From positions 1-23,220 of the forward strand of contig CAAGKF010000049.1 in the NCBI GenBank assembly GCA_900770345.1: a stretch of DNA of 23,220 nucleotides, written 5' to 3'. This document shows, in pieces, positions 7,873-16,700 of the stretch (the first letter of the stretch is position 1; every line of letters begins with the position of its first letter). Source of the stretch: Lachnospiraceae bacterium. GTDB taxonomy: Bacteria; Bacillota; Clostridia; Lachnospirales; Lachnospiraceae. The notes beneath the pieces were generated by a model that saw nothing but the letters and a program-made list of their open reading frames with translations, did not search any database and was not told the origin of the DNA. The position numbers were made by a program, and so were the translations under genes.

Positions 7873-7897
7873 ATTGCGGGGGCTCAAGGGGCAATTT
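7871..7897 (+). repeat. Inverted repeat between trmL and the next promoter
   Basis: AAATTGC (7871-7877) and GCAATTT (7891-7897) form a 7-bp perfect stem with a 13-nt G-rich loop, ending two bases before the -35 box of the next gene. There is only a weak T-run after it, so it may be a poor terminator for trmL or an operator for the downstream promoter. Confidence 0.45.
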
Positions 7898-7899
7898 AA

Positions 7900-7928
7900 T
7901 TGACATCAGTCCCGGAAAGAGTTATATT
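7900..7928 (+). promoter_or_regulatory. Sigma-A-type promoter of the phospho-sugar mutase gene
   Basis: TTGACA (7900-7905), a 17-nt spacer and TATATT (7923-7928) give a near-consensus vegetative promoter. Transcription would start near 7935, leaving a 5' leader of about 45 nt to the ATG at 7979. This also argues against a start codon at 7934. Confidence 0.78.
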
Positions 7929-7978
7929 TATAAGTGAAAATCGTTCGATTATTCAAAATAAACTCGGGGGTGTTGAAC

Positions 7979-9661
7979 ATGTATCAGGATGATTACAAAC
8001 GCTGGCTTGCTGCTGATCTTGAGGATGCGGATTTAAAACCGGAGCTGGCTCGGATCGAGGGCAATGATGATGAAATCAAGGACCGTTTTGCTGTTGCATT
8101 AAAGTTTGGTACCGCAGGACTGCGCGGTGTACTGGGTGCAGGTACTAACCGTATGAATATCTATGTGGTACGTCAGGCAACTCAGGGTCTGGCTAACTGG
8201 GTAAAGACCCAGGGCGGCACTCAGACTGTTGCGATCAGCTATGACAGCCGTCTGAAGAGCGATGTGTTCGCGAAGACAGCCGCAGGTGTGCTGGCAGCCA
8301 ACGGAATCCATGTAAGGATTTACGATGCGCTGATGCCGGTTCCGGCCCTTTCCTTTGCTACACGTTATTATAACTGCAATGCAGGTATTATGGTAACTGC
8401 ATCTCACAATCCGGCAAAGTATAACGGCTACAAGGCTTACGGCCCGGATGGCTGCCAGATGACTGATGATGCGGCCGCAATCGTTTATGCTGAGATTTTA
8501 AAGACCGATATTCTGGAAGGCGCAAAGTACATATCCTTCGCAGAGGGTGTTGAGAACGGCATGATCCGTTTTGTAGGCGATGACTGTAAGAAGGCTCTGT
8601 ACGAGGCGATCGAGTCCCGTCAGGTTCGTCCGGGTCTGTGCAGGACCGCAGGACTGAAGCTGGTTTACAGCCCGTTAAATGGTTCCGGCCTTGTACCGGT
8701 TACCAAGGTTCTGAATGATATCGGTATTACTGATGTTACGATCGTACCGGAGCAGGAGTATCCCAACGGCTACTTCACCACCTGCAGCTATCCGAATCCG
8801 GAGATTTTTGCCGCACTGGAGCTGGGCCTGAAGCTTGCTGAGGAAACAGGCGCGGATCTGATGCTTGCTACTGACCCGGATGCTGACCGTGTCGGCATCG
8901 CTATGAAGTGCCCGGACGGCAGCTATGAGCTGGTAAGCGGCAATGAGATGGGCGCTCTGCTTCTGGATTATATCTGTGCGGGACGTATCGAGAAGGGAAC
9001 CATGCCGGAGAAGCCGGTAGCTGTGAAGTCTATCGTTTCCACTCCTCTGGCAGATGCAATTGCTGCTCATTACGGCGTTGAGATGCGCAACGTTCTGACA
9101 GGCTTCAAGTGGATCGGTGATCAGATCGCAGGTCTGGAGGCCGCAGGCGAGGTTGACCGCTTTATCTTTGGTTTCGAGGAGAGCTATGGCTATCTGGCAG
9201 GTCCCTATGTACGCGATAAGGATGCCGTGATCGGTTCCATGCTGATCTGTGAGATGGCTGCTTACTACCGCAGCATCGGAAGCTCCATCAAGCAGCGTCT
9301 GGAAGAGATCTATGCGGAGTATGGCCGTTACCTGAATAAGGTAGACAGCTTTGAATTCCCCGGCCTTACCGGTATGGACAAGATGTCAGGAATCATGCAG
9401 AGTCTCCGTGACAATCCTCCTGCAGAGTTTGCAGGCTACAAGGTAGAGAAGGTTACGGACTACACGAAGCCGGAAGAGACCGGACTTCCTTCCGCCAACG
9501 TTCTGATCTACGCACTGGAAGGCGGCGCTACCGTAGTTGTTCGTCCGTCCGGTACAGAACCGAAGATCAAAACCTACTTTACTACTCTGGGCAAGAACTT
9601 GGAAGAGGCACAGGCTCAGAAGGACGCACTGGCAGAGGCGTTAAAGCCGATCCTTGCGTAA
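7979..9661 (+). CDS. Phospho-sugar mutase (phosphoglucomutase/phosphomannomutase, PgcA-type)
   Basis: A 560-residue alpha-D-phosphohexomutase that interconverts sugar 1- and 6-phosphates, feeding nucleotide-sugar and cell-envelope synthesis. The four family sites are present: the phosphoserine loop 'TASHNPAKYNGYK' with S142; the metal loop 'DPDADR' (299-304); the sugar-binding 'GFEESYGYLAG'; and the phosphate-binding 'RPSGTEPKIKTYF' near the C-terminus. 'KFGTAGLRG' near residue 45 is typical of the PgcA/phosphopentomutase-like branch. A GGGGG-rich ribosome binding site (7966-7970) precedes the ATG. It has its own consensus promoter and stands apart from the upstream operon. The exact substrate preference (glucose or mannose phosphate) cannot be read from sequence. 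Confidence 0.92.
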   Translation: MYQDDYKRWLAADLEDADLKPELARIEGNDDEIKDRFAVALKFGTAGLRGVLGAGTNRMNIYVVRQATQGLANWVKTQGGTQTVAISYDSRLKSDVFAKTAAGVLAANGIHVRIYDALMPVPALSFATRYYNCNAGIMVTASHNPAKYNGYKAYGPDGCQMTDDAAAIVYAEILKTDILEGAKYISFAEGVENGMIRFVGDDCKKALYEAIESRQVRPGLCRTAGLKLVYSPLNGSGLVPVTKVLNDIGITDVTIVPEQEYPNGYFTTCSYPNPEIFAALELGLKLAEETGADLMLATDPDADRVGIAMKCPDGSYELVSGNEMGALLLDYICAGRIEKGTMPEKPVAVKSIVSTPLADAIAAHYGVEMRNVLTGFKWIGDQIAGLEAAGEVDRFIFGFEESYGYLAGPYVRDKDAVIGSMLICEMAAYYRSIGSSIKQRLEEIYAEYGRYLNKVDSFEFPGLTGMDKMSGIMQSLRDNPPAEFAGYKVEKVTDYTKPEETGLPSANVLIYALEGGATVVVRPSGTEPKIKTYFTTLGKNLEEAQAQKDALAEALKPILA

Positions 9662-9712
9662 GCTTTTAAGCGTTGAATGAAAAACAGAATATAAGACAGT
9701 GATGTCATCATG

Positions 9713-9742
9713 GCAGGGCTCCGGAGTTTTCCGGGGCCCTGC
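9713..9742 (+). terminator. Strong hairpin after the mutase gene, without a T-run
   Basis: A 12-bp stem with one G-T pair (GCAGGGCTCCGG / CCGGGGCCCTGC) and the loop AGTTTT, about 50 nt after the mutase stop. No T-tract follows, so it is not a canonical intrinsic terminator; it may protect the 3' end or act with a factor. The rest of the 240-bp gap (9662-9901) holds only a second small hairpin, GAAACGG / CCGTTTC at 9840-9860, and the ribosome binding site of the next gene. Confidence 0.45.
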
Positions 9743-9901
9743 TTGCTGATGGGTGCGCGCCCGGCGCAGTTTCTGTCGGCAATTCCGTCCTTGATCCGTG
9801 TCATAAACAGCCTGCTCCCTACATACCCTAGAAGTAGCTGAAACGGCCGCTTCCCGTTTCGACTAAATAACAGAAATGGGATAGAGTGTGGAGGGGTAAA
9901 G

Positions 9902-10957
9902 ATGAACGAAAAGTACATGGAAGCCTTGGAACAGTATGATATGGAGGTATTGTCCGTGAGAAAAGGGCGGGGGTCCTGGATCTGTGAAACCGCGGAAGGC
10001 TGCCGGCTGTTAAAGGAATACAGGGGGACGGCCCGGCGTCTGGAATTTGAGGATCAGGTACTGGGAATGCTGGATCCCCGCACCAGCCTGAGGACAGACC
10101 GTTATATCAGGAATAAAGAGGGAAGCCTTTTAAGCATCACGGGAGACGGTACCCGTTACATATTAAAAGAATGGTTTACGGACAGAGAATGCAATGCCCG
10201 GGACGGATTTGAGATCCGTCAGGCGCTGTCAAGGCTTGCCATCCTCCACCGCCAGCTGAGAGAGATCGAATTTAAGGAAGAGTGGAACATGGGATCCACC
10301 TGCGAACAGCCGCTGGAGGAGGAGATGGAGCGTCACAACCGGGAAATGCAGCGGGCAAGAAACTATATCCGGGGGAAACGAAAAAAAACGGAATTTGAAC
10401 TTTGTGTAATCGGCAATTACGAAATGTTCTATGATCAGGCCAGGGAAGCGGCGGGAGGTATGAGAAAGCTCTGGGAACAGACGGAGGAGGCAGTTCAGCC
10501 CTTAAAAGCTGCCGAGCTGATGAAGCAGGAAGCTGCGGAGGATCAGCCCGCTGCCTCCAAGCCCTTATATCTCTGCCATGGAGATCTGGATCAGCATCAC
10601 GTTCTTATGGGCGGAAATTATACAGCGATCATTGAGTATAACCGCATGCATCTGGGGATCCAGGCAGCAGATCTCTACCGTTTTATGCGCAAGGCTATGG
10701 AAAAGCACGGCTGGAACGCTGACCTGGGACTGTCCATGCTGGAATCCTACGAGCGCGTGCTCCCGATGGACAAAAAGGAGCGGACCTGTCTGTATTATCT
10801 GTTTCTTTATCCGGAGAAATACTGGAAGCAGCTGAACTTTTATTTCAATGCAAATAAAGCCTGGATACCGGAGCGGAACATCGAAAAACTCCGCAGTCTG
10901 GAGGCTCAGCAAAGGGCGAGAAACAGCTTTTTAAGGTGCCTGGAAACGGTGTGCTGA
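9902..10957 (+). CDS. CotS-like spore-coat / aminoglycoside-phosphotransferase-fold protein
   Basis: A 351-residue protein with the overall pattern of the CotS/YutH spore-coat kinase family: an N-terminal lobe with 'YILKEWF', a helical middle, then 'LCHGDLDQHHVLMGGNYTAIIEYNRMHLGIQAADLYRFMRKAM'. The catalytic loop keeps H226-G-D228, but the usual metal-binding Asn of HxDxxxxN is His (233), and the following Asp-Phe-Asp equivalent is E245-Y-N. Its phosphotransfer activity is therefore doubtful; CotS relatives often show such changes. The ATG follows a strong GGAGGGG (9891-9897). It follows the mutase in the same direction, with no clear promoter of its own. It suggests a sporulating host, though not every member of the family is sporulation-specific. 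Confidence 0.72.
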   Translation: MNEKYMEALEQYDMEVLSVRKGRGSWICETAEGCRLLKEYRGTARRLEFEDQVLGMLDPRTSLRTDRYIRNKEGSLLSITGDGTRYILKEWFTDRECNARDGFEIRQALSRLAILHRQLREIEFKEEWNMGSTCEQPLEEEMERHNREMQRARNYIRGKRKKTEFELCVIGNYEMFYDQAREAAGGMRKLWEQTEEAVQPLKAAELMKQEAAEDQPAASKPLYLCHGDLDQHHVLMGGNYTAIIEYNRMHLGIQAADLYRFMRKAMEKHGWNADLGLSMLESYERVLPMDKKERTCLYYLFLYPEKYWKQLNFYFNANKAWIPERNIEKLRSLEAQQRARNSFLRCLETVC

Positions 10958-10979
10958 AAGCTATGTTTCAGCGTGTTTT
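10953..10979 (+). terminator. Weak intrinsic terminator overlapping the CotS-like stop
   Basis: GCTGAAA (10953-10959) and TTTCAGC (10966-10972) make a 7-bp stem with a 6-nt loop, followed by GTGTTTT. The stem starts within the stop codon region. It is AT-rich, so it may be leaky. Confidence 0.45.
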
Positions 10980-11015
10980 CCGGCTGTATTTATGAAAAAC
11001 AATCGCTCTCTGTAC

Positions 11016-11044
11016 TTCCTTTTTCTGGCATAATATAGTATAAT
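11016..11044 (+). promoter_or_regulatory. Candidate promoter in the gap before the first TetR gene
   Basis: A perfect TATAAT (11039-11044) lies in a run of overlapping -10-like hexamers (TAATAT, TATAGT). The -35 at the 17-nt spacing is poor (TTCCTT). A transcript from here would meet the terminator at 11097-11131 after about 80 nt. It would carry the perfect palindrome CAGATATATCTG (11059-11070). Confidence 0.4.
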
Positions 11045-11096
11045 AATACAGTGAAATGCAGATATATCTGTCAGATGATGGAATGGTTTTAAGAAG

Positions 11097-11131
11097 GGCT
11101 GTGCGGTGCTCCCGTACAGCCTCTTTTTCTT
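11097..11131 (+). terminator. Rho-independent terminator upstream of the first TetR gene
   Basis: GGCTGTGCGG (11097-11106) pairs with CCGTACAGCC (11112-11121) over 10 bp with one G-T pair and a 5-nt loop, followed directly by TCTTTTTCTT. It could end read-through from the CotS-like gene or a short leader RNA starting near 11051. Confidence 0.8.
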
Positions 11132-11232
11132 AAAAATGCAGCAGAACGTGTCTGTAGCGCGTTTTAATGTATTGGGTTCTTGGAAGATTTAAGAACACGT
11201 ATGGACCGGAAAAAGAAAGGAAGATGAGAGTT

Positions 11233-11772
11233 ATGCCCATTGACACAAAAGAAATCATTATCCAGGCTTTCAAGCAGCTGGTGCAGGAGAAGAGGGGTAA
11301 GATCACAATAAAGGAGATCGTTGAGCGGTGCGGCATCACAAGAAAAACTTTTTATTATCATTTTACAGACATCTACGATCTGATGGATGTGATAGCTGAG
11401 CGGGAGATGGAGGAACTGCTGAATGAGAGCGTGGCTCAGGGAGATCTGAAAGGGATGCTCAAGATGTTTTTCTCTTTTATGCTTCAGCACAGAGGGGATA
11501 TCGACAGGCTTATGAAATCTTCCCAGAATATTTTGTTTGCAAAATCAATGATTGAAAAAGTGCAGACATATTTCTTCCGCCTGATCGAGGAAAGGAGAGC
11601 CATGACGGATGTTTCCTGGGCGGAATTGGAGCTGATGGTAAAGTTTTTTTCCTATGGTGTACTGGGTATATCCTTTGATAAAAGAATGCAGACAGAAGCG
11701 GATATCGATATGATAGTGGAGTACATAACCTGTCAGTTAGCGGAGAAAAGGGCTTCTTCGCAGGCAAAATAA
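11233..11772 (+). CDS. TetR/AcrR family transcriptional regulator (first of two)
   Basis: About 179 residues. The N-terminal helix-turn-helix is clear: 'ITIKEIVERCGITRKTFYYHFTDIYDLMDVI' (about 21-51). The remaining helical domain would bind a ligand and dimerise and is not assignable. The start at 11233 is preferred because AAAGGAAG (11216-11223) is then about 9 nt upstream. The ATG at 11224 sits too close to that site, and longer N-terminal extensions do not look like the family. It is followed by a strong terminator, so it is probably a separate unit from the RND operon. It may still regulate that operon or itself through palindromes in the gap to the second TetR gene. Confidence 0.85.
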   Translation: MPIDTKEIIIQAFKQLVQEKRGKITIKEIVERCGITRKTFYYHFTDIYDLMDVIAEREMEELLNESVAQGDLKGMLKMFFSFMLQHRGDIDRLMKSSQNILFAKSMIEKVQTYFFRLIEERRAMTDVSWAELELMVKFFSYGVLGISFDKRMQTEADIDMIVEYITCQLAEKRASSQAK

Positions 11773-11795
11773 TACAATAGATCACGCAGGTAGGC

Positions 11796-11838
11796 AAAAT
11801 GCCGGGAATGTGTATATTTTACACATTTCCGGCATTTT
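11796..11838 (+). terminator. Long hairpin terminator after the first TetR gene
   Basis: A 19-bp stem (11796-11814 with 11820-11838, one G-T pair) and a 5-nt loop, starting with AAAA and ending with TTTT, so it could work in both directions. The tip of the stem contains TGTGTA-TATTT-TACACA (11809-11825), which at DNA level also looks like an operator. Confidence 0.75.
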
Positions 11839-11848
11839 GTGTACACAA
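11837..11848. promoter_or_regulatory. Perfect palindrome TTGTGTACACAA, operator candidate
   Basis: A 12-bp perfect palindrome lies just after the terminator stem and about 100 nt upstream of the second TetR gene. TetR-type proteins bind such palindromes. Its 10-bp core TGTGTACACA recurs at 19737-19746 upstream of the recombinase genes. No convincing -35/-10 pair was seen in 11849-11950, although TATTAT and CATAAT hexamers lie at 11884-11897. Confidence 0.4.
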
Positions 11849-11950
11849 ACCCTCGGAAGTGATGGTGGTGTTTCGGCGATTTGTATTATATCATAATACC
11901 GTTACGCGTTAGGAGGTGAATTCATTACGAAAGGAGAGCAGAGGGAAATT

Positions 11951-12580
11951 ATGACGGCTCCAAAGAGATTTGCAAGCCTGAATCTGCGGAAGAAAAATAT
12001 GATTCTTGAGGCTGCGTATCGGGAATTCTGCGGAGTTCCTTATTCGTCGGTAAGAATCAGCAGCTTTATTAAATCGGCCGGTATTTCCAGGGCCAGTTTT
12101 TATCTTTATTTTAAAGATAAGGAAGATCTGTACCGTTGTATGATCTACGGGCTGGCAGAGGAGGTTCGCGAAGGCTATCTGCAGTGCCTTCAGGAGCAAA
12201 AGGGGAATTTTTACAGGGCAGTTCTTGCAACGATAAACCTGATGGAAAGCTATGGAAGAAGAGAAGTATATGTTGATGTTTACAGGAAAATGATGTCGGA
12301 AAAGCTTTGCTGCAGCATAATCATAGATGTATGGAAGCAGTTCCATCAGTCGGGGCTTACAGCTGATTTTATTGAAGCCTGTTATCAGGAAAGAAATAAA
12401 GGACGTTACGGCGATCTGAACAGGGATCAGTTTACATATGCCATGGAATTATACACCAATATTCTGGAACGTTTTCTGATGATGCTTGCGCTGGAATATC
12501 CGGATGTTGAAAAGCTGAAACGGTCCATGGAATCTCAGTTGATGATCGTGGAAAGGGCAATGTTACAGATGGCTGCCTAA
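11951..12580 (+). CDS. TetR/AcrR family regulator of the RND efflux operon (second of two)
   Basis: A 209-residue protein with the TetR N-terminal domain: 'RKKNMILEAAYREFCGVPYSSVRISSFIKSAGISRASFYLYFKDKEDLYRCMI' (about 15-68). The C-terminal domain is helical and not assignable. It lies 42 nt upstream of the adaptor gene in the same direction, the usual place for a local repressor of an efflux operon. The ATG at 11951 has GAGGG (11941-11945) at 5 nt. A stronger site, AGGAGGTG (11911-11918), lies further upstream without a matching ATG. Confidence 0.88.
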   Translation: MTAPKRFASLNLRKKNMILEAAYREFCGVPYSSVRISSFIKSAGISRASFYLYFKDKEDLYRCMIYGLAEEVREGYLQCLQEQKGNFYRAVLATINLMESYGRREVYVDVYRKMMSEKLCCSIIIDVWKQFHQSGLTADFIEACYQERNKGRYGDLNRDQFTYAMELYTNILERFLMMLALEYPDVEKLKRSMESQLMIVERAMLQMAA

Positions 12581-12622
12581 TATAATATAAAGCAGAATAT
12601 AAACCAGGAAGGAATGTGGAAG

Positions 12623-13768
12623 ATGAAGAACAGAAAAAAAGTGATTCTGGCAGTGGCGATAATAGTCATTGTGGGAATAGTGATCAGTCTCTTTATGAGA
12701 AAAGACAAAGTGGTGGAATATGAAACACGTCCTACGGTTTCGGCAGAAAACCCTCAGAAAGGGGATATTACTCTGTATACGGACCTTACCGGTGTGATTG
12801 AGCCCCAGTCCAAGGCTTCCGTGCAGCCGAAGATGGGCGGAGAAGTGCTGGAGGTATACTTCCAGGCAGGCGATCGCGTAGCTGCCGGTCAGCCTCTCTG
12901 TAAGATCGATTCGGATGCGCTGACTTCCCTGAAGCTGCAGGTAGATGCGGCTGAGGTAACTTACAGAGATGCCAGCAGCAGCGTGAATCGTCTGGCTCCT
13001 CTTTATGCGCAGGGCTTTGTATCCCAGCAGGATATGGAGCAGGCACAGAACGGCGCGGAGAAGGCCAGAATCGCCTATGAATCCGCGAAAACCCAGTATG
13101 AGCTGCAGCTGGAATATACGACAGTAACGGCTCCCATAGATGGCCTTATTGAATCCAGAACCGTAGATCCTCATGATCATATCGGAACGGGCACTGTGAT
13201 CTGTACGATTTCCGGGGCGGATGCCCTTCAGGTGAAGTTTGGCATTACAGAAAAAACGCTGGCCAATATGAAGGTCAATGATGCCATTACGGTAGAAAAG
13301 AACGGCAGCTCCTATGAGGGAAAGGTTACGGAAATCGGCACTATGGTCAACAGCAAAACAGGCCTTTATGATGTCAAAGCGGTAATTCCCCAGTCACAGG
13401 GTCTGACAAACGGAACAAGAGTGAAGCTTACAGTTATCATGAGCCAGGCAAAAGGCGTTCTGACCGTTCCGGTGGATACGGTAAGCTATGACGGAGGTGT
13501 TCCCTTTGTATACTGTTATGAAGACGGTGTTGCCCGCAAGACGGTGATTGAATCGGGTCTCTACGATTCGGAAAAGATGGAAGTAAAATCAGGACTTACA
13601 GCTGATAGCCTTATTATCAACAGCTGGAGCAATGAACTTATGGACGGAGCGGAAGTCATTCTGGAAGATGAATCCCGGAGCAGTCAGGAAGGTCAGGAGA
13701 ATCAGGAAAGCAGTGCTGCCGCCGAAGGGGAGACAGCGCAGGATGGGCAGGTGAAGATCGATGGTTAA
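12623..13768 (+). CDS. RND efflux periplasmic adaptor (membrane-fusion protein)
   Basis: About 381 residues. An N-terminal membrane anchor (about 6-26, 'VILAVAIIVIVGIVISLFM') is followed by the MFP body: a barrel/lipoyl half 'GVIEPQSKASVQPKMGGEVLEVYFQAGDRVAAGQPL'; a short coiled-coil hairpin (about 95-155); the second lipoyl half 'TVTAPIDGLIESRTVDPHDHIGTGTVICTI'; and a beta-barrel with 'GTRVKLTVIM'. The C-terminus is an acidic/Gln/Ser-rich tail. There is no lipobox. The ATG at 12623 is preferred because AGGAAGGA (12606-12613) is about 9 nt upstream; an ATG at 12614 would touch it. It overlaps the permease gene by 8 nt. In a monoderm the adaptor would sit on the outer face of the membrane with no outer-membrane channel. 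Confidence 0.92.
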   Translation: MKNRKKVILAVAIIVIVGIVISLFMRKDKVVEYETRPTVSAENPQKGDITLYTDLTGVIEPQSKASVQPKMGGEVLEVYFQAGDRVAAGQPLCKIDSDALTSLKLQVDAAEVTYRDASSSVNRLAPLYAQGFVSQQDMEQAQNGAEKARIAYESAKTQYELQLEYTTVTAPIDGLIESRTVDPHDHIGTGTVICTISGADALQVKFGITEKTLANMKVNDAITVEKNGSSYEGKVTEIGTMVNSKTGLYDVKAVIPQSQGLTNGTRVKLTVIMSQAKGVLTVPVDTVSYDGGVPFVYCYEDGVARKTVIESGLYDSEKMEVKSGLTADSLIINSWSNELMDGAEVILEDESRSSQEGQENQESSAAAEGETAQDGQVKIDG

Positions 13769-16700
13769 TATTACAAAATTTGCGGTAAGAAGGCCCATGA
13801 CCATTATCCTGTGCCTGATTACCATCGCTTATTTTGGCATTCAGTCTCTGCTGGGGACGAAGCTGGAGCTGACTCCGGAGATGGAGCTGCCCATGCTGGT
13901 TATCGGTACGGTATATGCGGGAGCCAGTCCGGATGATATCAATGATCTGATCACGCAGAAGCAGGAGGATGCGATCTCCTCTCTGGACAGTATTGATACG
14001 GTACAGTCCTTCTCTCAGGAAAATGTGGCAGTTGTGCTGGTTCAGTATGATTACGGCACCAATATGGATACCGCTTATATTGATCTGAAAAAAGCTATAG
14101 ACGGTATCCGAAGTGATCTGCCTGATGATATTGAAGAGCCTACGATCGTAGAGCTGGATATGAATGCCCGTGCAGTAGTAACGCTTGCCATCGGAGGCGA
14201 GGTAGACGGAAACCTCTATACATATGTGGATGAAAAGGTCGTTCCGGAGTTTGAAAAGCTCAGCTCCGTAGGTGAAGTATCCATCGCCGGCGGTCAGGAG
14301 TCCTACAGCAGGGTGGAGCTGATCCCGGAAAAGCTGGATCAGTATCATCTGAATATTACTACCGTAGCACAGATCGTGGGAGCAGCTGACTTCACAATAC
14401 CTGCCGGTGATATCAACGTAGGAAAGCAGAAGCTGGATGTCAGCGTGGAAAATAATTATGACAGCACGGAAAGTCTGAAGTCTGTCGCCATTCCTCTGGC
14501 AAATGGTGATACCATTCATCTGTCGGATATTGCCAATGTGTATGACGCGCTGGAGGAAGCAGATTCCATCGGACGATACAACGGCAAGGATATTATATCT
14601 CTTGGAATTAAAAAGCAGCAGAGCTCTACGGCCATTGATGTTTCCAAACAGGTAACGAAACAGATTGAAACATTGAAAAAGACAATGCCCAATCTGACTA
14701 TCACGGTGGTAAATGATTCCAGTGATGTCATTGAGGAATCCATAGGAAACGTTGCGCAGACCATGATCATGGCGATCATTCTTTCTATGATCATTCTGTT
14801 CCTGTTCTACGGAGATCTGCGAGCTTCTGCTATTGTCGGAACCTCTATCCCGATCTCTGTTGTGCTGGCATTGATCTGTATGGGTGCCATGGGCTTCTCT
14901 CTGAACGTTATCTCACTGACGTCCCTCGTACTGGGCGTTGGTATGATGGTGGATAACTCCATCAACGTTCTGGACGGCTGTTTCAGAGCCAAGGAGAAGC
15001 TGGATTTCTATAATGCGGCAATCGAAGGAAGCCGGACCATGATCGGATCCATTACCGGCGGTACGATCACCACCTGTGTAGTATTCCTTCCTCTGGCAAT
15101 GTTAAGCGGTATGTCCGGCCAGCTGTTTAAGCAGCTGGGTTACACCATCGTGTTCTGTATGACGGCATCCCTGTTTTCCGCTGTGTCCATCGTACCTCTG
15201 TGTTATCTGCAGTGGCATCCGGTGGAAAAGGATCACGCGCCGGTCAACGGCCTTATCAAATCTCTGCAGAACTGGTACAGAAAGCATATGCCTTCTGTCA
15301 TACCGAGAACAAAACTGGTAATGCTGACATCAGTCGGGCTGCTGGTGGGCGCCTTTGCCATTGCCGGCCAGCTGGATATCGACCTGGTGAGTTCGGTGGA
15401 TGAAGGAATTGTGGATATGACCATCAAGACCAAGCCGGGACTTTCTGTTGAAGCGATCAACGAGGTGGTGAATGGTCTGGAAGATATGGTTTCGTCGGAT
15501 GAAGATGTAGAGCATTATCTGTTAATCTATGGTTCCAGCGGTCTCAGCATTGCGGGAGGCAGCGATGTAACCCTCAGTGCCTACCTGAAGGATGACTGCA
15601 AGCTGTCCACCGACGAGAAGATGGATATCTGGCGTGTGCAGGTGGCAGATTATAAAGACTGCTCCATCAGTATGGAATCAGGAAGCACTGTGTCTTCCGG
15701 TATGTTATTCGGAAATGAGATCGAGGTAGATCTTCAGAGTACGGACTACGATCTTCTGAAGGAGGCTTCGGAGGAACTGGCTGCAGAGCTGCGTAAGCGC
15801 AGTGATGTTATGCAGGTTCATACTTCTGTAGAAAATGCGGCGCCTGTTGTAAAGGTTGATATTGATCCGGTGAAAGCCCAGGCGGAGGGTCTGACTCCTG
15901 CGTCCATCGGTTCTCTTATCTATGCCAATTTAAGCGGTGTCAAGGCTTCTACCATCCGTGTTAACGGTGAGGATGTGGATGTGAAGGTTGAGTTTGCTCC
16001 TGACAGATATGACTCCATCGACAAGCTTCAGGAGATGATGATCACCACAGCTACCGGTACAGAGCTTCCTCTGGCGGATCTGGCGGACATCTATTATAAG
16101 GACAGCCCGCAGCAGATTGAGCGTAAGAATAAGCAGTATCAGGTTGCCATTACCATGCAGCCGCTGGTGGAATATAAGGATACGGCGGAAAAGGATGTAA
16201 AGGCTTTTGTAAATACCTGGGAGCTTCCTCAGGGAGTAGAGTCGGCAGCCAATACCCTGGATGAAACCACGGGAGAGGAGCTGGCAAGTCTGGGCGGTGC
16301 ACTGGGAACAGGTATATTCCTGGTATTCATCGTTATGGCGATTCAGTTTGAGTCACCGAAATATTCTCTGATGGTTATGACTACCATCCCCTTCAGTTTG
16401 ATCGGTTCCTTCAGTCTGCTGTTCCTTGCGGATGCGGCTATTGATATGACCTCTATGCTGGGATTCCTGATGCTGGTGGGAACTGTTGTAAACAATGGTA
16501 TTCTTTACGTGGATACGGTAAACCAGATGCTGGTGGAGCGTCCCCTGGATGAGGCACTGGTGGAGGCGGGAGCGATCCGTATGCGTCCGATCTTTATGAC
16601 CACGCTGACCACCGTTATCTCCATGGTGCCCAACGCCCTGGCATACGGCCGTGCCGGCAAGATAATGCAGGGCCTTGCGCTGGTAAACATCGGCGGACTG

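Noticed and set aside
7934..7978. Upstream ATG for the phospho-sugar mutase
   Set aside because: The consensus promoter places the transcription start near 7935, so this codon would be at or before the 5' end, and the family N-terminus starts at 7979.
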